In this document: positions 35,514 to 43,976 of the stretch, one piece after another
Numbering within the stretch: position 1 is the stretch's first letter
How the letters are laid out: the number at the start of each line of letters is the position of its first letter
From: Fodinibacter sp963834965
GTDB taxonomy: Bacteria; Actinomycetota; Actinomycetes; Actinomycetales; Dermatophilaceae
Assembly (NCBI GenBank): GCA_963834965.1
Contig: CAWIEI010000017.1
Coordinates: forward strand, 310,001 to 374,000
DNA: 64,000 nt
Direction: 5' to 3'
The notes under the pieces: generated by a model
Told to the model about the DNA's origin: nothing
Database searches by the model: none
Seen by the model: the letters and a program-made list of their open reading frames with translations, nothing else
Position numbers and translations under genes: made by a program

Positions 35514-36103
35514 GACGGCATCTCCCAACGCGGGTCGGTGGTCAGGGTGTGGCGGAGCTTGGCGAGGCAGCGCCCGCGGGTGGGGCCGATGCTGCCGACC
35601 GGCATCCCGAGCGCTTGGGCGACGGCTGCGTAGTCAGGGCGCTCGGCGAACGCGATGATCCGCAGCAGCGACCTGCACCGTTCCGGCAGCGAGGCGAAGT
35701 GCTGCCAGACGAGCCGGTCGTCGACATCCGCCAGCACGCTGGCCTCGGGCGACGGCGAGGTGTCGTCGGACTCCTGGTCGCGCACGTCGGCGTAGGTGGC
35801 CGGCTCCTCCCGGCGGCCTCGCGACGACGTGGTCCACGAGTCGCGCCGGGTCGTCGTGATGAGCCACTTGAGCACCGCCTGCGGGTCGGTGATGGCAGCG
35901 GCGTGCTCGACCAGCTTGAGCCAGGTGTTCTGCACGACGTCCTCGGCGGACTGCCTGGACAGACCCTGCTGGCGGGCGACGGACCAGAGCAGCGGGGTCA
36001 CCTCGTCGACCAGGGTCAACATGCCGGAGGCGTCGCCGTCGCGGTAGGCGCGGAAGGAGTCGGCCGCCCGTACGGCCAGGCTCTCCGCACCGGTCTGCAT
36101 CAT
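35510..36103 (-). CDS. ECF-like sigma factor, cassette 1
   Basis: This 197-aa protein has region 2 at about residues 25-95 (GMLTLVDEVTPLLWSVARQQ, AEDVVQNTWLKLVEH) and region 4 at about 140-190 (LPERCRSLLRIIAFAERPDY, AVAQALGMPVGSIGPTRGRC). The GSIGPTRGRCLAKLR recognition helix is the same in the paralogue at 41473. An acidic linker joins the two regions. The ATG at 36103 overlaps the subtilase stop (ATGATG, so the second Met could also be used). No transmembrane anti-sigma gene is adjacent. It presumably directs transcription of the cassette or a small regulon. Confidence 0.85.
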   Translation of the reverse strand: MMQTGAESLAVRAADSFRAYRDGDASGMLTLVDEVTPLLWSVARQQGLSRQSAEDVVQNTWLKLVEHAAAITDPQAVLKWLITTTRRDSWTTSSRGRREEPATYADVRDQESDDTSPSPEASVLADVDDRLVWQHFASLPERCRSLLRIIAFAERPDYAAVAQALGMPVGSIGPTRGRCLAKLRHTLTTDPRWEMPS

Positions 36104-37929
36104 GCGCCGTCCTTGATGGCCCGCTCCACGATCCTGGTCAGCTTCTCGACCCGGGTGCCCGGGCCCTTGATGAACGGCTCCTCGCACATCATGTGCGCCA
36201 TGTCGCCGGCGCAGGAGGGTGAGGCGAAGCTGCTGCCGCTCCAGATGCCGAACCCGCTGGAGTAGTCGTCGGGGTCGGGCGTGCCACGCTCGGGGCTGCC
36301 GTCCTGCTTCGGCACGTCCAGGCCCCCACGCAACGAGCCGTCGAAGGTCACCGGCATCGTGCTGACCGTGGCGACGCCGCACCGGTAGGTGAGCACCCAG
36401 TCACCGGTGTTGGAGAAGGCCGCGACGGTGCCGTCGTTGGGGTTCCGGGCGCCCACACTGACGACCGGCACCCGCTTGTTCTGGATGTCGTCGTCGTAGT
36501 AGCGAGCAAGTGCTGCGGGCCAGAACGGCAAGGTGGTTGCGCCGTTGCCCGCCGCCGCGACGACACACACGCCACGGTGCTGCAGGGCCCGGATCAGCCT
36601 GAACAGGCCCGCCTCGTCCACGATCGCGCTCGGGGTCTCGTGGTAGTAGCCGAAGGAGAGGCTGATCGCGTCGAGCGGGCCGTGCGTCGCCCGGTGGTCC
36701 AGGCCCATCCAGTGCCAGAGGAGCAGGCGGTGCAGGGCGTCGATGATGTCGGCCTCGTCGGCTGCACCGTCGCCGTACATGACCGGGACGATGACCAGCG
36801 TGGCGTTGGCGCAGTGCTGGCGCACCAGGCCGGCGATGAAGGTGCCGTGCCCGGACATGGGGTCGAGGAACCGGTTGACCAGGTCGAGGGTGACGCCGTC
36901 GACCTCGGGAGCCTCGCCAGGCTCGAACTCCACACCGATCCCCTTGCCCCCCACGCGCGGGTGGCGAATGACGCGAGACCCCGGCTCGTCGAACCACGGG
37001 TGCTGGCCCAGGCCGGTGTCAAGGATCGCGACGTTCGGTGCCGGATCGCCGACGGGGGCGGGCGGCCCGAGGTGCAGCGCCACGGGGATGCGGCCGTCGG
37101 CGGACCCCGGGACGCCGACGCCCGAGCCGTAGCCGACGCCGGACCCGTAGCCGACGCCGCTGCCGTAGCCGACGCCGGACCCGTAACCCACACCGCTGCC
37201 GTAGCCGACGCCCGAGCCATAGCCCACACCGCTGCCGTAGCCGACGCCGGACCCGTAGCCCACCCCGGACCCGTACCCGGTCGCCATCAAGATGTGGTTG
37301 AGCCCCCAGTGCGGCGCGTTACCGCCCTCGATGATCGGGATCGCTCTCTCGAACTCCTCGAACTCTTCCTGGCTCAGGCCGGCGCGGAACTTGTCCGGGT
37401 CCTCCCGGAACGCCGCGACCCGCTGCGCCTGACTGCGGGCGAACTGGAGCACCTGCCAGGCATCGAGCGGGGGCGCCAGCCGGCCGGGGTGCGGCACCAA
37501 CTCCACGACGGTCTGCGCAACCGGGTCGAGGTCTTCCTCGTAGCCGAGGCGGATGGCGAGGTCGCGCAGGGTTTCCGGCGTGCGGTCCGCGGAGTCGCCC
37601 GAGTCCTCGTCACCGAGGTCGCTCGCCCGCGGCGGGTCGACGACCTCGGGGGTGAACGCGAACTGCGGAAGCGCACCGATCCGGGTCAGCTCTGCGATCG
37701 GGCCCGTGTTCAGGGGGCCATGCGGGAGGCCCGGGATGAAGAGGCGGTCGGCACGGTAGACCGTCGGGTGCGGCGGTTCGTCATCGCCGAGCACGTCGGC
37801 GGCATCCGGTGATAGCACCGTGGCCCGGAAGCGGCGGAAGGCCGAGGCGGGCACACCGAAGATGGGAAAGTTGTGCGCCGGCTCGCGCGGCTCATCACCC
37901 GACTGGTTCTCAGGGGTCGTCTCAGTCAT
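36100..37929 (-). CDS. Cytoplasmic subtilisin-like serine protease (S8) with YGSGVG repeats, cassette 1
   Basis: This 609-aa protein has a conserved N-terminal region of about 215 residues, then nine YGSGVG repeats (219-272), then a subtilisin domain with Asp304 (VAILDTGLGQHPWF), His361 (SGHGTFIAGL), oxyanion Asn462 (VAAAGNG) and Ser567 (GSSFASPS). No signal peptide or TM segment is present, unusual for S8 proteases outside the intracellular subtilisins. AGGAG precedes the ATG. It is first in the four-gene operon. The repeats probably form a flexible linker between regulatory region and protease. Confidence 0.88.
   Translation of the reverse strand: MTETTPENQSGDEPREPAHNFPIFGVPASAFRRFRATVLSPDAADVLGDDEPPHPTVYRADRLFIPGLPHGPLNTGPIAELTRIGALPQFAFTPEVVDPPRASDLGDEDSGDSADRTPETLRDLAIRLGYEEDLDPVAQTVVELVPHPGRLAPPLDAWQVLQFARSQAQRVAAFREDPDKFRAGLSQEEFEEFERAIPIIEGGNAPHWGLNHILMATGYGSGVGYGSGVGYGSGVGYGSGVGYGSGVGYGSGVGYGSGVGYGSGVGYGSGVGVPGSADGRIPVALHLGPPAPVGDPAPNVAILDTGLGQHPWFDEPGSRVIRHPRVGGKGIGVEFEPGEAPEVDGVTLDLVNRFLDPMSGHGTFIAGLVRQHCANATLVIVPVMYGDGAADEADIIDALHRLLLWHWMGLDHRATHGPLDAISLSFGYYHETPSAIVDEAGLFRLIRALQHRGVCVVAAAGNGATTLPFWPAALARYYDDDIQNKRVPVVSVGARNPNDGTVAAFSNTGDWVLTYRCGVATVSTMPVTFDGSLRGGLDVPKQDGSPERGTPDPDDYSSGFGIWSGSSFASPSCAGDMAHMMCEEPFIKGPGTRVEKLTRIVERAIKDGA
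37114..37275. repeat. 18-bp in-frame tandem repeat encoding YGSGVG x9
   Basis: Nine 18-base units encode YGSGVG on the minus strand within the cassette-1 protease. Synonymous changes between units keep the peptide constant, a sign of selection on the peptide or of old, slowly expanding repeats. Confidence 0.95.
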
Positions 37930-37976
37930 GTGCTGCTCCTGTGCGGCCGAGCCGTTGGGTGGATCCCCGCGGGTTC

Positions 37977-38005
37977 AGCGTAGTGATGAACATCGACACT
38001 GAACA
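37977..38005 (-). promoter_or_regulatory. Promoter-like element upstream of cassette 1
   Basis: On the minus strand TGTTCA (38000-38005), 17 bases, then TACGCT (37977-37982), 47 bases before the protease ATG. The same two hexamers with the same spacing occur before cassette 2. Confidence 0.5.
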
Positions 38006-38297
38006 GGAGTGCATCCAGGCCGCCCTGATACCTCGGACCTGCACTTTCGTCGCGCGCGCCCGCGAGCACCGCGCGCTGCGGCGAGTGGTGGGCACGGCAT
38101 CCGAAACAAAGTTCAGGATGCCGGGTATCACCGGGGCGGGACGCCGCTCCTCTATCCCGTCGGACCCTTTACCGGACCACGAACTCCGATCGGCTCGTTT
38201 CAGGGGCTTGCCGGTCGGCCGCGGAACCTCAGGGGCGTCACGGCACCGGGCTGCGAGAGCGCGGTGCACCGGGACGACGGTTCCGCAACACGGGGAT

Positions 38298-38347
38298 CGG
38301 CCACGCCGGGTGCAGCACCACAGGGGGTGCCGCACCCGGCGTGGCCG
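38298..38347 (-). terminator. 16-bp stem-loop after cassette 2 CHAT gene
   Basis: Arms 38298-38313 and 38332-38347 are perfectly complementary (CGGCCACGCCGGGTGC), with an 18-nt loop that can form an inner GCACC/GGTGC stem. It lies 14 bases past the CHAT stop and upstream of the cassette-1 promoter, so it can insulate the two operons. The equivalent stem at 44301-44350 is conserved. Confidence 0.65.
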
Positions 38348-38361
38348 TCGTGCCCGTGCCC

Positions 38362-40980
38362 CTATGTCGCGCTGTTCGCCGAGTCCGCCCGGTCCATCCG
38401 CGCCGCGATTGCCCCGTCGAGAACATCGGCCGGAGCAGCCGACCAGTCGGCGCCGTAGGCACAGAACAGGCGACCCTCCTCCACACCGGCAGTGGCGATC
38501 TCGAGCGCCTCGGCGGCATCGAGGCCCTGGGCGAGCACCTGGTGGTAGGCCGTCATCACGGTGTGTGCGTCCTCGTCACCCACGGGACCCACGGCTGCGA
38601 CGACAGACCGCACACCCGTGGCCAGCAGGCTCGCGGTGAGCCCGAGCGCCTCGTCCCCCGCTCGCACGTGCGTGCGCCCGACCTCGCACGAGGACAGCAC
38701 GACGTGCTCGGCCCGGATGCCGGTGCGCTGGAACTCGTGCGCGAACACGGGGCCGTCACCCATGACCACCGAGGAGAACAGCGGGCTCTCGTCCTGGTGG
38801 ATGCCGTGGGCCGCGACGTGCACGATCGTGCTGTCCGACAAGGCGTCCCGAAGCTGTGCGCCGTTCGCGACCCCGCTGGCCCCGGCAGGGGGAGGCGCAG
38901 CGCCGTTCCACACCCGCTCCACGTCTCGCGCCTCGCTGATGGCGCGGGGCAGCCCGGGCCCCGCGAGGGCAACGACCCGCTGGCCGCCATCCTGACCACT
39001 GGACGGCGCCGACCGGCGCGCCCAGAAGGTGGCCGACGGCGCGACGGTGACGATGCGGCCGCGGATGCCGGGGACCAGCCGCCAGGGCATCGACGCCAGC
39101 GACGCGGACGGGATGATCACGAGCCGTTGTGCCCGTGGCAGCACCGGGGCCAGTGCCTCACCGAGGGATGCGGCGGTGCGCGCCGTGGAGCGCGCGATGA
39201 CCTCCTCCAGCGCGGTGCCCTTGGCGAACCGGCGCGTGGCCAGGTCGGCCCGCAGGCGCGCGGCGGCCTCGACCACGCGCAGGCCGTCCGGAACCCGGGT
39301 GAGCCTCGCCCCGCTGGGAGTCACGGTGACCGCCCAGAGCACGTCGCGGTGGATGAACAGGCTCAGCAGCCCGGCTCGCGCCTGACGCAGGAGCGGGCGC
39401 AGCGCCGACACGGTGACCGGCCGCTCCTCGGCGCTCGCCCGGTCGGTGCTTGCCTGCGCCCAGTCGCGCCGCGCCACGGCGCGCTCCGCCGCGCGGGCGG
39501 CCGCCTCGAGCGCGGAGCGGCGCGCTGGGTCGGGGGCGTCGAACGCCTCGGCACGGAGTCGACGGGCGTCGGCGGTGAGCCGCGCCACCTCGACGTCGTG
39601 CGATGCCACCAGGCGGGGAAGCCGTTGTGAGACACCGCGCCACAGCTCAGTGGCGTCGAACACCTGCGCCGGTGAACCGCTCGCGATGGCCAGGTCGAGG
39701 TGGGCGTCGCGCAGCCGTCCGGTGTGCAGCGCAGCCGCCGTCCGGGAGTCGATCGAGGTGTGTCGGCCCTGCTCGACCGCAAGCCGGTGGGCACCTCGGC
39801 GCAGCTCCCGACGCATCAGGTCGGGGCGGCCCTCGGCGGCGTGCAGCTCGGCCAGCGCCAGGGTGCGTTGCAGCCGGAGCGGGAACGACGCCGCGCGGCG
39901 CACCTCGGGTCGGGCCAGCTGTTGACGGGCCAGGTCGACCCGACCGACCCGGGCGTTGGCCTCGGCGGCGAGCACGGCAGCCTCCGCCCCCACCGCGCTC
40001 TCGCGGGCCGGCCCGTCGGCCAGATCGGTGAGCGTCGTGGCCGTGGCGCGGGGGTTGCGACCGAGGAGCAGCTCCGCTTGCAGCCGCAACAAGGATGCGC
40101 GCACGGCCCACGCCGCCTCGGACGCCCGCGCGAACCGGCGCTCTGCACGAGCCGCGTGGCGGCGGGCATCGGCGTGCTCGCGGCGCAACAGGGCGAGCCG
40201 GGCCCGCTCGAGGTCGGCCTCGGCGACATCGTGGGTGATGCCCCCCGCCCGGGCGGCCTGCTCGCCCTCCTCCAATGCCTCGAGGGCCTGGTCGACCAGT
40301 CCCACCTCAGCCAGGACGCGTGCCTGGTCGAGGTACCCGACGGGAAGGTAACCGACAGCAGGGGAGGAACGCTCCGCCACGTCGCGGGCCTGCGTCATCA
40401 GTGAGAGCGCGCGCGGGAGGTTGCCGAGCAGCAGCTGGAGCCGGCCGCGGTTGTGGATCGAGGCGATGGTGAGGTCGGTGAATCCGAGAGCCAAGGCGTC
40501 CTGGTGGGCCCGTCGCAGCCGCACATCGCTGTCGTGGTACCGACCCAGGAACTGGTACGTGAGCCCGAGGTTCAGATGAAGCAGGCACCGGGTCCGCGGA
40601 GCCACCTCGGCCGTGAGGGATACGCCTTCCAGGAGTTCTCGGGTGCGTTCCCACTCTCCGACCCGTCCATGGAGTCCGGCGCGCTGCACCACGGCCAGCG
40701 AGCGCACATGGTTGGGTCTCGAATCGGTGAGGAGGGCATCGGCGGTGTCGAGGAGGGCGAAGGCCCCGTCGCGGTCGCCGCGTTGGACCCGGGACACCGC
40801 GTGGGTCACGTGCACCCGTGCCTCCAGCACCACCGCGTCATCGGGAGGATCGGCTTCTCCCTGGAGACGCCTCAGTGCCCGGCGCAGCAGGGCTTCGGCG
40901 CGCGCCGGCCTGCCCGCAGCGTTGGCAAGGACCGCTTCCTCGACGAGGCGGGTGACGGAGTCGTGCAGGTCCGGGCGAAT
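38362..40980 (-). CDS. TPR-CHAT protein (caspase-like protease), cassette 2
   Basis: This is a protein of about 872 aa, colinear with the protein at 32449. TPR-type helices fill residues 1-480 (RCLLHLNLGLTYQFLGRYHD, ASIHNRGRLQLLLGNLPRAL). The CHAT domain has His725 (HVAAHGIHQDESPLFSS) and Cys765 (VVLSSCEVGR), both intact. I start it at an ATT (40980) that follows GAGG by five bases and aligns with the ATC of the paralogue. A GTG at 41028, inside the small gene, is the only canonical start nearby and has no spaced ribosome-binding site. It is last in its operon, followed by a strong stem-loop. Confidence 0.8.
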   Translation of the reverse strand: MRPDLHDSVTRLVEEAVLANAAGRPARAEALLRRALRRLQGEADPPDDAVVLEARVHVTHAVSRVQRGDRDGAFALLDTADALLTDSRPNHVRSLAVVQRAGLHGRVGEWERTRELLEGVSLTAEVAPRTRCLLHLNLGLTYQFLGRYHDSDVRLRRAHQDALALGFTDLTIASIHNRGRLQLLLGNLPRALSLMTQARDVAERSSPAVGYLPVGYLDQARVLAEVGLVDQALEALEEGEQAARAGGITHDVAEADLERARLALLRREHADARRHAARAERRFARASEAAWAVRASLLRLQAELLLGRNPRATATTLTDLADGPARESAVGAEAAVLAAEANARVGRVDLARQQLARPEVRRAASFPLRLQRTLALAELHAAEGRPDLMRRELRRGAHRLAVEQGRHTSIDSRTAAALHTGRLRDAHLDLAIASGSPAQVFDATELWRGVSQRLPRLVASHDVEVARLTADARRLRAEAFDAPDPARRSALEAAARAAERAVARRDWAQASTDRASAEERPVTVSALRPLLRQARAGLLSLFIHRDVLWAVTVTPSGARLTRVPDGLRVVEAAARLRADLATRRFAKGTALEEVIARSTARTAASLGEALAPVLPRAQRLVIIPSASLASMPWRLVPGIRGRIVTVAPSATFWARRSAPSSGQDGGQRVVALAGPGLPRAISEARDVERVWNGAAPPPAGASGVANGAQLRDALSDSTIVHVAAHGIHQDESPLFSSVVMGDGPVFAHEFQRTGIRAEHVVLSSCEVGRTHVRAGDEALGLTASLLATGVRSVVAAVGPVGDEDAHTVMTAYHQVLAQGLDAAEALEIATAGVEEGRLFCAYGADWSAAPADVLDGAIAARMDRADSANSAT

Positions 40981-40987
40981 CCTGCCC

Positions 40988-41476
40988 TCAGATCTCCACA
41001 GTGGGCGTGATGACGGGCCGCACGTCACCCTCGGGCAGGAACACGAAGCGCACCAACCCCCGAGGAGCCGGGTCGATCGTGAACCGGCCGTCGTCGTCCA
41101 CCTCCGTGCCGACGGTGCGGGTGCCGGCTCGCAGCTCGACCCGCACCGGCGAGTCGTGGCCGGTCACCCACCCGTCGACCCGCACCTCGTCGGCGTCGAT
41201 CGGCGACATCGTCACCATCACCGACAAGGTCTCGGCGCTGAAGGTCAGGGTCTGTGTCTGGGTGTACTCGGAGCGGGCCAGGGCGCTCTCGGCCCCGACC
41301 CGCTGCAGCTCGGCCACCTCGGCGTGCAGGGCCTGCACCGTGAGGGCGAACTTGATGTCCTCGGTGAGCCCGGCGGGCACGGGGTCGGCGGCGCGGAAGA
41401 CCTCCGCAACGGTGTCGAGGATGCTGCGGTCGAGGTCGTCGAGCGGCTGCGCGGCGAGGTCAGGGTCAGGACTCAC
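40988..41476 (-). CDS. Small cassette protein 2
   Basis: This 162-aa paralogue of the protein at 35013 has the same plan: helical N-terminus (LDRSILDTVAEVFRAADPVP, IKFALTVQALHAEVAELQRV), then strands (FSAETLSVMVTMSPIDADEV, VRVELRAGTRTVGTEVDDDG, GLVRFVFLPEG) and the ending VITPTVEI. The GTG overlaps the sigma stop (GTGA). Sequence identity to its paralogue is modest but runs the full length, so both copies are maintained. No TM segment, so it is not a membrane anti-sigma factor. Confidence 0.7.
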   Translation of the reverse strand: MSPDPDLAAQPLDDLDRSILDTVAEVFRAADPVPAGLTEDIKFALTVQALHAEVAELQRVGAESALARSEYTQTQTLTFSAETLSVMVTMSPIDADEVRVDGWVTGHDSPVRVELRAGTRTVGTEVDDDGRFTIDPAPRGLVRFVFLPEGDVRPVITPTVEI

Positions 41477-42060
41477 AGCGCACCGCCTTCCCAGGCAGGG
41501 TCATTGGCGAGAGCGGTTCGGAGCTTGGCGAGGCAGCGGCCGCGGGTCGGGCCGATGCTCCCAATCGGCATCTTCAGGGACTCGGAGACCGCGGCGTAGT
41601 CGGGCCGGTCGGCGAAGGCGATGACGCGCAACAGCGCCTGGCAGTTCTCCGGCAGGTCCTGGAAGTGCCGCCACAGCACCCGGTGGCCCTCACGCCGCAG
41701 CACCACGGTCGAGGGGTCGGGCAGCGAGTCGGTCAGGTTCTCGTCGATGTCGTGGTCCTCACGTCCCTGCGCCTTGTGCACCCGCCAGGTCTCGCGGCGA
41801 ACCGTGACGATGAGCCAGCCCATGACAGCCTGGGCGTCGTTGATCCGTTCCGAGTTCTCGACCAGGCGGAGCCACGCGGTCTGCACGGCATCCTGGGCGA
41901 CGGCATCGGCCACCCCTTGCGCTCGGGCAGTGTGCCAGAGGACGGGGGTCAGGAGGTCGACGAGCTCGTCCATGGCGCTGACGTCACCGTCGCGGTAGGA
42001 CCTGAAGGCTGCGGCGGCTCGGGTGGCGAGCGACGGCACGGTGTCGTCGGTGGTCATCAT
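41473..42060 (-). CDS. ECF-like sigma factor, cassette 2
   Basis: This 195-aa sigma factor has region 2 (DELVDLLTPVLWHTARAQGV, AQDAVQTAWLRLVEN) and region 4 (LPENCQALLRVIAFADRPDY, AVSESLKMPIGSIGPTRGRC). The region-4 helix is almost identical to the cassette-1 factor, so both may read similar promoters. The start overlaps the protease stop (GCATGATGA), giving a possible second Met one codon later. The likely autoregulated target is the promoter-like element conserved before both cassettes. Confidence 0.85.
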   Translation of the reverse strand: MMTTDDTVPSLATRAAAAFRSYRDGDVSAMDELVDLLTPVLWHTARAQGVADAVAQDAVQTAWLRLVENSERINDAQAVMGWLIVTVRRETWRVHKAQGREDHDIDENLTDSLPDPSTVVLRREGHRVLWRHFQDLPENCQALLRVIAFADRPDYAAVSESLKMPIGSIGPTRGRCLAKLRTALANDPAWEGGAL

Positions 42061-43931
42061 GCCTCCTTCTCGGGGAAGCGCTCGGCATTCGCCGTCGCGA
42101 TGACCTTCTCGGACGCCGCGCGGGAGCGTGAACGGCTGCCCTTGGACGTCGGAGCAGCCTTGCTGCGGACGACCTCGGCTGCGATCTCGCCGGCGATCCA
42201 CGGCGAGGCGAACGACGTGCCACTCCACAGGGCGAATCCGCCGCGGAAGTCGTCGAAGTCGACTCCCGCCCTCACTCCCGGCCCATAGCCCTCGACGCTG
42301 AGCGGGGGGTTGAGCGAGCCGGAGAGTGTCGTGGGAACGGTGCTCACCACTCCCGCGCCGGGCGCGTAGGCGGTGACCCACTCACCGACGTTGGTGAACA
42401 GGGCGATGCTGCGGTCATCCGGGTTGGTCGCGCCGACGCCAACCAGGTTCTCGTCCCCCTTCACCGCGAAAGCGGCCGGGAAGAACCGCGCGCGTGTCGA
42501 GTCGTTGCCCGCGCAGGCAACGACGACGATCCCTTCATGTGCGAAGTCCTGCAGGAGGTCGTGCAGGGCGGTGTCGTCGGCCTCGTCAGGGGTCTCGTGG
42601 TAGTAGCCCAAGGAGAGGTTGACGACGTCGAGCACGCCGTGGACGATGACGTCCTTCTCGCGCTTCTCGGCTATCGCAGCCTTGGCCGCACGGTGCCGGT
42701 CGAGCAGGAGACCCAAGGCCTTGAGGATGTCGTCTTCCAGGGCCGCGCCGTCAGAGGCCATGATCGGGATCTCCAGGATCACCGCCTGGGGGCATCGCTG
42801 GCGAATGACGCCGGTGACGAAGGTTCCGTGCCCGCAGAACTCGTCGAGGAGGCCGTTGACGTCGTCGATGACCTCGCGCATGTTCTCCGGATCGCGTGAC
42901 GGGTCCTGCCACACGCCGATCTTCTCGGTCCCAGAGGTCACCCTCCGATGTGCACCGGGGCAGCTTCCCGTGCAGGTATCGGCGGTGGCCGTCTCCGCCT
43001 CAGGGGGAAACCACGGATGCGGCCCCAGGCCGGTGTCGAGCACGGCCACCACGGGTGGGTCCTCGACGGGAGCGACCAGCGTCCGTGGGTCTGGTGCCGA
43101 CCAGACCACTGGGGTGCGACCGCCGATACCCGGGGTGCCGTACTCGGCGAGCAGGCCGCCACCGCCCCACATGCCGCCGCCACCGCCCCACATGCCGCCG
43201 CCACCGCCCCACATGCCGCCGCCACCGCCCCACATGCCGCCGCCACCGCCCCACATGCCGCCGCCAGCGGTGAGGATGTGTTCCACGTGGACGCCGCCGG
43301 CCATGCTTCCGCCGCGCCGGTCCCGGCGCTCACGCCGACGTCGCTCGGCGTCGCTCTCCGGCACGCTGTCATCCCGGTCTGGCGGCTGGCCGAGACCGAG
43401 CTTGTCGTACAAGGTCCTGCTTCGCTCGGATGGTTCGGTGAGGGCGTCCTGCAGGAACCGCCACGCGTCGGGAACCTTTCCGGCCTGCTTCGGGTGGCGC
43501 TCGAGGCGCACCCGGGTGACGGTGACCTTGGCGTCCGGGCGGAGTGAGTCGCTCCTGCGCCGGTGCGTCACGCTGACGGGCTCGCCGACCTGCTTGAGCA
43601 CGAGCGGGTTGGCCTGCGAGCCGGCGTACTCGATGAGCTCCTCGACACGGGTTTTCGCGCCACCCGCGTCGAGGAACGGGTCGGCGATGTCACGCACGAG
43701 CAACGTGTCGCCGACATACACCGTGGGCAGCGGCGTCGGACGATCGGGCGCCAGGACTGCGGTCTCAGGGTCGAGCACGCGGGCACCCAGCCGCCGGGCG
43801 AGCAAGGGCGAGATCACCGGTGTCGGTGGGACCAAGCCGGGATCGTTCGCGGTCGACACGGTGGGTGTACTGGTCTGGCCGGTGGCCGGCTTCTCCTCGG
43901 GCGCGGACTTGTCGGGGGACTTGCCAGCCAT
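42057..43931 (-). CDS. Cytoplasmic subtilisin-like serine protease (S8) with GGGMWGG repeats, cassette 2
   Basis: This 624-aa protein is colinear with that at 36100. An N-terminal region (1-222, with PTVYVGDTLLV as in PTVYRADRLFI of the paralogue) ends in EHILTA. Five GGGMWGG heptads follow (223-257). The subtilisin domain then has Asp299 (VAVLDTGLGPHPWF), His368 (CGHGTFVTG), Asn476 (ACAGNDS) and Ser573 (GTSFASP). It has no signal peptide. AGGAGA precedes the ATG; a longer reading to 44321 would run through the conserved non-coding block and is rejected. Basic residues cluster before the repeats and near the C-terminus. Confidence 0.88.
   Translation of the reverse strand: MAGKSPDKSAPEEKPATGQTSTPTVSTANDPGLVPPTPVISPLLARRLGARVLDPETAVLAPDRPTPLPTVYVGDTLLVRDIADPFLDAGGAKTRVEELIEYAGSQANPLVLKQVGEPVSVTHRRRSDSLRPDAKVTVTRVRLERHPKQAGKVPDAWRFLQDALTEPSERSRTLYDKLGLGQPPDRDDSVPESDAERRRRERRDRRGGSMAGGVHVEHILTAGGGMWGGGGGMWGGGGGMWGGGGGMWGGGGGMWGGGGLLAEYGTPGIGGRTPVVWSAPDPRTLVAPVEDPPVVAVLDTGLGPHPWFPPEAETATADTCTGSCPGAHRRVTSGTEKIGVWQDPSRDPENMREVIDDVNGLLDEFCGHGTFVTGVIRQRCPQAVILEIPIMASDGAALEDDILKALGLLLDRHRAAKAAIAEKREKDVIVHGVLDVVNLSLGYYHETPDEADDTALHDLLQDFAHEGIVVVACAGNDSTRARFFPAAFAVKGDENLVGVGATNPDDRSIALFTNVGEWVTAYAPGAGVVSTVPTTLSGSLNPPLSVEGYGPGVRAGVDFDDFRGGFALWSGTSFASPWIAGEIAAEVVRSKAAPTSKGSRSRSRAASEKVIATANAERFPEKEA
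43161..43265. repeat. 21-bp in-frame tandem repeat encoding GGGMWGG x5
   Basis: Five nearly identical 21-base units (plus strand ccgccccacatgccgccgcca) encode the Gly-Met-Trp linker of the cassette-2 protease. They occupy the same place in the protein as YGSGVG in the paralogue. Confidence 0.95.
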
Positions 43932-43976
43932 CAGGTCTCCTGGGGTGCACGACCGGTGCGAGAGGGGAACTCGCCC

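Larger units (their letters stand above)
37977..38353. repeat. Conserved non-coding block upstream of cassette 1 (copy 1)
   Basis: About 375 bases align end to end with 43977-44356, roughly three quarters identical by eye, with only small indels. It contains no ORF of its own that is preserved in both copies. Conserved parts are the promoter-like element, an 8-bp hairpin (CGGCATCC 38095-38102 with GGATGCCG 38116-38123, 13-nt loop in both copies), the words gtatcaccggggcggga and ctatcccgtcggaccc, and a long stem at 38298-38347. Confidence 0.85.
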
